A stretch of 64,000 bases of DNA, taken from NCBI GenBank assembly GCA_036403235.1, contig DASWRI010000070.1, positions 37,960-101,959 of the forward strand. Direction: 5' to 3'. Made by a program: the position numbers and the translations under genes. The DNA is from JBGTFE01 sp036403235 (GTDB lineage Bacteria; Acidobacteriota; Blastocatellia; Pyrinomonadales; Pyrinomonadaceae). The notes beneath the pieces were generated by a model, which was given only the letters and a program-made list of their open reading frames with translations, ran no database searches and was not told the DNA's origin. Positions 58,703 to 64,000 of the stretch are shown here, piece after piece; the first letter of the stretch is position 1; each line of letters begins with the position of its first letter.

Positions 58703-61417
58703 ATGAGCGAACAAAAACCGAAACGAGTATTTTTGATTGATACGATGTCGCATATTTTCCGCGCGTTTTTTGCACCGATGGGCGCGCGGCAGGAGCCTTT
58801 AAGAAACAGCAAAGGACAGGTGACGCAGGCCGTTTTCGTCTTTACGAATATGCTCCGCAAGCTTTTGAAAGACGAAAATCCCGAATACATCGCCGCCATT
58901 TTCGACTCGGCCGCGCCGACCTTTCGCCACGACAATTTCGCCGCCTACAAAGCAAATCGCGGCGATATGCCGACCGATTTGTCGGCGCAGATGCCTTATA
59001 TCATAAAGGTTTGCGAAGCGTTCAGTATTCCGATTTTGAAAATGGACGGTTTTGAAGCCGACGACATTATCGGAACGCTGGCGATGGAAGTCGAAAAAAA
59101 AGGAATGCAGGCGGTCATCGTTTCCAACGACAAGGATTTGTGCCAGCTCGTCCGCGACCCGAACATCATCTGTATGCGACAAAATTCGCAGAACGTGAAA
59201 AGAAAAGTTGCCGTTCCGCCCATCGAATGGTGCGACGAAGCATGGGTCGAAAATAAATTCGGCGTTCCGCCGTCGAAGATTATCGATTTGCTCGGTTTGA
59301 TGGGCGATTCGATTGACAATATTCCCGGCGCGCCCGGAATCGGCGAAAAAGGCGCGACGAAAATCATCCAGCAATTCGGCTCGGCCGAAGAAGCGATGCG
59401 TCGCGCCGAAGAAGTGACGCACAAAACTTACCGCGAAAGCCTGCTCAACAATCAGGATATTATTCGCCAATCGGTCGAGCTGGCGACGGTTCATCTATCG
59501 GTTCCGGTGAGCCTCGACTTGGAAGCGCTGAAAGCGCACGAGCCGAATCGAAAACTGGCTTACGCGCTTTTCCGCGAGCTCGAATTTACCGCTCTGACCA
59601 GAGAATTTGCCGATTACGCGCCGCTTTTTGACGGCGTCGGCGCGCCCATTGTCGAGATTGAAAGGCGCTATCACATCATCAAAAAAGGCGAAGATTTGGA
59701 TAAATTGATTCGTCGGCTCTGGGAAACCGAGCACTGGAGCTTTCAGGTTGACGATACGAATTCGCCGCCGAAAGCTGATTCCTACGCTAAAAGTGCGCCG
59801 CTCGGAGTGGCGATTTCGACCGGCGCGGGCGCAAGCTACTATATCGATTTGGAAAATTTTTCCGACGGCAAAGACGCGGCCGTAGCGCAGCTCAGAGATA
59901 TTTTATCAAACGGTTTTCTCGAAAAAGTGACGCACGACTACAAATGCAATCTGGCGGTTTTGAAAAAGCTCGACATCGAGCCCGAAGCGGTCGAAGACGA
60001 CACGATGCTCGCCGCTTACCTTTTGGATTCGAGCCGTTCGAGCTACGGCGTACAGCTTCTCGCTTTTCAATTTCTCGGCATCGACGCTGCTTCGGACGTT
60101 CCCGAAGGCTGGACGGAAAATCAATATCGAACGGCCGAGCGCGCCGATTTTGTTTTTCAGCTCGCGCCCTTACTGCGCAAAAAAATTCTGGAAGACGGGC
60201 TCGAACAGATTTACACGGAAATCGAATTGCCGCTCGTCCCTTTGCTGTATCGCATCGAAGTCGCCGGAATGAAGGTCGACGTCGATGTTTTGAAGGCTTT
60301 TTCCGATTACGTCTCGACCGAGCTCGACGCTCTGCGCGAAAAGATTTTCGCCATTTCCGGACGCGAATTCAACATCGGCTCGCCCAAACAGGTCGGCGAA
60401 ATTCTCGAAGAATTAAACATCGCGACCGGCAAAAAAACCGCCACCGGGCAGGTTTCGACCGGCAAGGATATTTTGCTCGAGTTGGCTGAAAAATACGAAA
60501 TCGCGCAGTTGATTATCGATTATCGCGAGCTCGACAAATTAAAAGCGACCTACGCCGACGCTTTGCCGAAATTGATTGACGAAGACGGCCGCATTCACGG
60601 AAATTTGAATCAAACCGTGGCGACGACCGGGCGTTTGAGCTCGACCGACCCGAATCTGCAAAATATCCCGATTCGCACCGAGCTCGGCCAGCAAATTCGC
60701 CGCGCGTTTATTCCCGAATCGGGAAACAAATTGATTTCCGCCGATTATTCGCAATTAGAGCTAAGGCTTCTCGCCCACATCACGCGCGACGAGCGGATGC
60801 TCGACGCGTTTCAAAACAACGAAGACATTCACGCGCAGACGGCAAAATTGGTGTTCGGCGCAAAGACTCCGGCCGAGCTAAAAATCGCGCGCCGCAACGC
60901 AAAAATCACAAATTTTGCGATTGCCTACGCCGTCGAAGCATACGGTTTGTCGCAGCGCGTCGGCATCTCGCGCGTCGAAGCGAAAAAGGTTATCGAAGAT
61001 TATTACGAAACCTACAAAGGCGTCAAAAAATTTATGGACGAAACGCCGGAAGTCGCGCGCGAAAAGGGCTACGTTTCCTCGATTTTCGGCCGCCGCCGCT
61101 ATCTGCCGTCGATAAACGACCGCAATTATTCGATTCGACTGCGCGCCGAGCGCGAAGCCATCAATATGCCGATTCAGGGAACGGCCTCGGACATCGTCAA
61201 AATCTCGATGCTCAAAGTCGATGAAGCTCTGCGCCGCGAAGACTTAAAAACGCAGATGATTATGCAGGTGCATGACGAGCTGCTTTTTGAAGCGCCCGAC
61301 GCGGAAGTCGAAAAAGCGACGGAAATCATCCGGCGCGAGATGGAGCGAGCCGTCGAGATTGACGTGCCGCTGCTCGTCGAAATCGGCGCGGGCGAAAATT
61401 GGATGAACGCGAAATAA
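58703..61417 (+). CDS. polA: DNA polymerase I with apparently inactive proofreading domain
   Basis: 904 residues. The 5'-nuclease domain is intact (VFLIDTMSHIFRAF, FDSAAPTFRHDNFAAYK, FEADDIIGTLA, VSNDKDLCQL, DSIDNIPGAPGIGEKGA). The middle domain has the exonuclease fold, but the catalytic D-x-E appears as FQVDDTNSPP, YDRG as HDYKCNLA, and the last Asp as AERADF: three or more acidic residues lost, as in Taq-type enzymes. The polymerase motifs are A ISADYSQLELRLLAH (about 679), B RRNAKITNFAIAYAVEAYGL and C MQVHDELLFEA (about 857). Repair and Okazaki-fragment processing. Confidence 0.95.
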   Translation: MSEQKPKRVFLIDTMSHIFRAFFAPMGARQEPLRNSKGQVTQAVFVFTNMLRKLLKDENPEYIAAIFDSAAPTFRHDNFAAYKANRGDMPTDLSAQMPYIIKVCEAFSIPILKMDGFEADDIIGTLAMEVEKKGMQAVIVSNDKDLCQLVRDPNIICMRQNSQNVKRKVAVPPIEWCDEAWVENKFGVPPSKIIDLLGLMGDSIDNIPGAPGIGEKGATKIIQQFGSAEEAMRRAEEVTHKTYRESLLNNQDIIRQSVELATVHLSVPVSLDLEALKAHEPNRKLAYALFRELEFTALTREFADYAPLFDGVGAPIVEIERRYHIIKKGEDLDKLIRRLWETEHWSFQVDDTNSPPKADSYAKSAPLGVAISTGAGASYYIDLENFSDGKDAAVAQLRDILSNGFLEKVTHDYKCNLAVLKKLDIEPEAVEDDTMLAAYLLDSSRSSYGVQLLAFQFLGIDAASDVPEGWTENQYRTAERADFVFQLAPLLRKKILEDGLEQIYTEIELPLVPLLYRIEVAGMKVDVDVLKAFSDYVSTELDALREKIFAISGREFNIGSPKQVGEILEELNIATGKKTATGQVSTGKDILLELAEKYEIAQLIIDYRELDKLKATYADALPKLIDEDGRIHGNLNQTVATTGRLSSTDPNLQNIPIRTELGQQIRRAFIPESGNKLISADYSQLELRLLAHITRDERMLDAFQNNEDIHAQTAKLVFGAKTPAELKIARRNAKITNFAIAYAVEAYGLSQRVGISRVEAKKVIEDYYETYKGVKKFMDETPEVAREKGYVSSIFGRRRYLPSINDRNYSIRLRAEREAINMPIQGTASDIVKISMLKVDEALRREDLKTQMIMQVHDELLFEAPDAEVEKATEIIRREMERAVEIDVPLLVEIGAGENWMNAK

Positions 61418-61615
61418 ACGATAAACCGGTAAATGTTTAATTTCGGGCAACACAACAGCCAAATTCGGATTCTAAACAACTTCCGGGCATTTTTATCGAC
61501 CTTAAATAGGCAGTTTGCCGGAAATTTATTTACTAAAATCTTCAAAAAACGTATAATCGGCGACATAGAATTTTGCCCGAACTCAACAATTTATCAAATT
61601 TCAAAGGTAAAGATT

Positions 61616-64000
61616 ATGATTTCATTGATTAAAAAATTTCACTCAAAAAGTATTCAATTATTAGTATTGTTTGCTCTTGCGACGTTTCTGCAAACGACGG
61701 CTTTCGGCGCAGGCCAGGTCGATACGAGCTTTGTCTCGTCCGTTTTCGTCGCGCCGCAGGGAACGGTTAATCAAACAGTCGTCCAGCCCGACGGGAAAAT
61801 CATCATCGCCGGCGATTTTAATGTGGCCGGAAAATACGCCCGGACGGACATAACGCGTTTGAACGCTGACGGAACAGTAGATTTGACATTCAATGAAGTG
61901 CCAATCGTCGCCAACACTTCGGGCAACTCGTATATCACAAAACTGGCGCTGCAATCTGACGGAAAAATACTGGTCGGCGGCGAATTCGGCATTGCCGGGT
62001 TCGGCAGTTTCGGTTTAATCCGGCTCAATCCGGACGGCTCGTTCGATGCGGATTTCCTCAACCGGGGCGGATTGAATAGCCTGTACCACCTCTTTGATTT
62101 TGCCATTTCGCCGGACGATAAAATCATTTATTCGGGAAGCAAAAGTGGTGCCGGCCTGGTTATCGGCCGGTTAAATGCCGACGGGAATTTGGTCGCGGAA
62201 ACGGCCAATTCGGTTTATAAACTCGCTCTCCAGCCGGACGGAAAAATAGTCGCCTACGGCAACAATTTCAGTATCTTCAGGCTTAATTCGGACTTCTCGG
62301 CAGATAATACGTTTCAATCATCTCCTATCAGCTACAGCGTTCTCGATATCGTCATTCAGGCGGACGGAAAAATACTTATCGGCGGCGCGTTGAGCGCGGT
62401 CAATAATTTTCCGATAAACCGCATCGCACGCCTGAACGCCGATGGAACGATTGACTCGTCGTTTAATATCGGAACCGACGGGCCGAACGATACGGTTAAA
62501 AAAATCATCGTTCTGGCTGACGGAAAAATTCTCATCGGCGGAGATTTCACGACCTTTAACGGTGCTCCGGCCCGCCGCGTCGCCCGACTTAATCCGGCCA
62601 ACGGAAGTCTGGACACGTCGTTTAATTCGGGCATAGACATTTCAAATTTAATGGTCAACGATTTGGACGTGCAGCCGGACGGAAAATTGATTACCGCCAG
62701 CAATCCCCTGTTTCGCTTAAATCCGGACGGAACAATCGACGCTTCGTTTGTCTCGCCCGCGATTGGCGATTTCGGTAGCGCCTCGATTACCGTCGTGCAG
62801 CCCGACAATAAAATTCTCGTCGGCGGATATTTCACGATGGCGAATGAAAAAACAATCCGGCATTTGGCCAGATTTAACGCCGACGGTTCAATCGACAATA
62901 CTTTTAACCAGACTTATCTGCCGCTTAGCGCAAACATTTTTGCGATTGCCGTGCAGCCCGACGGAAAGATTATCGCCGGCGGCGACGGATTCGGCGGCGC
63001 GGCGCGGTTCAATTCCGACGGCACGTTTGACAGACTCATCAGCACCGGCCAAATCGCCTACGACATAAAGATTCAGCCGGACGGCAAAATTCTGATTTCC
63101 GGGCTTGGTTACGTCAAAAGATTTAACGCCGACGCGACGGCGGATGCGACATTTACGACGGCAATCGCCAGCGCAAAAATTTATAAAATGGCGATTCAGC
63201 CGGACGGCAAAATTCTGATTGTCGGCAGTTTCACGCAAATTAACGGCATCAACCGCAGTCGCATCGCCCGTCTGAACGCCGACGGGACGCTCGACGCTTC
63301 GTTTAATCCGGTCGGCGGCGCAAATTCCGATGTTTACGACATCGCGCGGCAGACGGACGGAAAATTCCTCGTCGGCGGCGATTTTACGGGCGTCAATTTT
63401 GACACAACGAAAAAATATCTCGCCCGATTAAACCCGGACGGCTCGCTCGACACCGGCTTTACGTCAGCCCTCGCAACCACAAAAATAAGAGCCGTCAGAA
63501 TCGAGCCGAGCGGAAAAATTCTCGTCGGCGGTCTTTCGGACGTCGTTAGCGCCAGCCAGCCGCCCGGAAAAATTGCCCGTCTGAATCCGGACGGCTCGCT
63601 CGACCCGACTTTTAACAACTCGATAAATATCGACCGGGTGGTCAACAGTATCGATTTGCAGACGGACAATAAAATTATTCTGGCCGGATTTTTCAGCCGC
63701 GTAAACGGCGTTTCAAATTTGGGCGTCGCACGTTTATTAAACAGCGCCGGCGGCGCAAAGCCGTTCGACTTTGACGGAGACGGTAAAACAGACATTTCAA
63801 TCTTTCGCCCGTCAGCCGGAGAATGGTGGTATTTGAGAAGTTCAGACGGACAAAACCGCGCTTTTCAATTCGGTAGTTCGTCAGACAAATTAACGCCCGC
63901 AGATTTCACCGGAGACGGCAAAACAGATGTTGCTTTTTGGCGACCATCAACCGGCGAATGGTTTATTCTTCGTAGTGAAGATAACAGCTACTATTCGTTC
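61616..64000 (+). CDS. Secreted delta-60 repeat protein with VCBS/FG-GAP tail (3' truncated by window edge)
   Basis: ATG at 61616 with AAAGG upstream; the frame stays open to the window end (795 codons). Signal peptide (about 1-33, ending FGAG). About 14 repeats of the delta-60 type follow, each with QPDGKILIGG-like and RLNADGTLD-like parts (for example ALQSDGKILVGGEFG, VVQPDNKILVGGYF, AIQPDGKILIVGSF), forming a beta-propeller. From about residue 715, GAKPFDFDGDGKTDISIFRP and ADFTGDGKTDVAFWRPS are VCBS/FG-GAP repeats with Ca-binding DGDGKTD loops. Large surface proteins of this type are common in Blastocatellia. The C-terminal sorting signal lies outside. Confidence 0.9.
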   Translation, partial: MISLIKKFHSKSIQLLVLFALATFLQTTAFGAGQVDTSFVSSVFVAPQGTVNQTVVQPDGKIIIAGDFNVAGKYARTDITRLNADGTVDLTFNEVPIVANTSGNSYITKLALQSDGKILVGGEFGIAGFGSFGLIRLNPDGSFDADFLNRGGLNSLYHLFDFAISPDDKIIYSGSKSGAGLVIGRLNADGNLVAETANSVYKLALQPDGKIVAYGNNFSIFRLNSDFSADNTFQSSPISYSVLDIVIQADGKILIGGALSAVNNFPINRIARLNADGTIDSSFNIGTDGPNDTVKKIIVLADGKILIGGDFTTFNGAPARRVARLNPANGSLDTSFNSGIDISNLMVNDLDVQPDGKLITASNPLFRLNPDGTIDASFVSPAIGDFGSASITVVQPDNKILVGGYFTMANEKTIRHLARFNADGSIDNTFNQTYLPLSANIFAIAVQPDGKIIAGGDGFGGAARFNSDGTFDRLISTGQIAYDIKIQPDGKILISGLGYVKRFNADATADATFTTAIASAKIYKMAIQPDGKILIVGSFTQINGINRSRIARLNADGTLDASFNPVGGANSDVYDIARQTDGKFLVGGDFTGVNFDTTKKYLARLNPDGSLDTGFTSALATTKIRAVRIEPSGKILVGGLSDVVSASQPPGKIARLNPDGSLDPTFNNSINIDRVVNSIDLQTDNKIILAGFFSRVNGVSNLGVARLLNSAGGAKPFDFDGDGKTDISIFRPSAGEWWYLRSSDGQNRAFQFGSSSDKLTPADFTGDGKTDVAFWRPSTGEWFILRSEDNSYYSF

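Overview
The window is one contiguous piece of a bacterial chromosome of moderate GC. Proteins are exported through ordinary signal peptides, a lipoprotein and lipoprotein N-acyltransferase are present, and both ends are cut inside genes (mfd on the left, a delta-60-repeat surface protein on the right). The mixture of LolA-like secreted proteins, carboxypeptidase-regulatory-like domain proteins, a delta-60-repeat/VCBS protein, DUF433/DUF5615 and VapC-type toxin-antitoxin pairs and a fused pntA suggests Acidobacteriota (Blastocatellia, Pyrinomonadaceae-like). That placement is inference from gene content only. No rRNA, IS element, prophage or CRISPR array was seen.

Layout. 0-12.6 kb: mfd, a SurA-like foldase, an S4-domain protein, small envelope proteins, dusB and three secreted lipid/lipoprotein-carrier-like proteins. 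12.6-16.1 kb: an ECF sigma factor with a PDZ-bearing putative anti-sigma factor and two secreted proteins. 16.2-18.1 kb: trmL and a BON-domain protein. 18.2-22.6 kb: pntA and pntB, split by a DUF433/DUF5615 toxin-antitoxin pair flanked by a duplicated pntB start. 22.8-30.6 kb: typA, a GNAT enzyme, a second sigma factor, a run of very small proteins, endonuclease V and a HAD phosphatase. 30.7-37.7 kb: an S9 peptidase, two nucleotide-sugar SDR enzymes and a dienelactone hydrolase. 38.2-44.8 kb: an AT-rich type II restriction-modification pair, a VapC pair, a Smr protein, an SH3 lipoprotein and a gluzincin. 45.1-64 kb: purH, comEC, comEA, ftsK, prfB (with its programmed frameshift), lnt, a CsgG/TPR protein, tRNA-Glu, polA and the delta-60 protein.

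The most striking signal lies between the genes. (1) Three intergenic arrays (2198-2365, 15033-15219, 37777-37965) are built of degenerate units with a strict 21-nt period and share a core close to TNCAGGCGNNAAC. (2) About twenty gene junctions carry inverted repeats whose arms are themselves degenerate 7-nt tandem repeats. The word differs at each locus (GTGAAAA, CACAGAG, GTGGTCA, GATAGTG, GAACTTT, GCAAAGAC and so on), but the two arms of each remain complementary. Several arms run into coding sequence and supply stop codons, C-termini or, in one case, the start of a signal peptide. Since 21 is three times seven, the two classes may have a common origin; this is a hypothesis. These elements are the best candidates here for something not well described. 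The nearest comparator known to me is the heptameric short tandem repeats of filamentous cyanobacteria.

Limits: everything comes from reading the sequence by eye. Family names rest on recognised motifs, and no search, folding or composition calculation was run.
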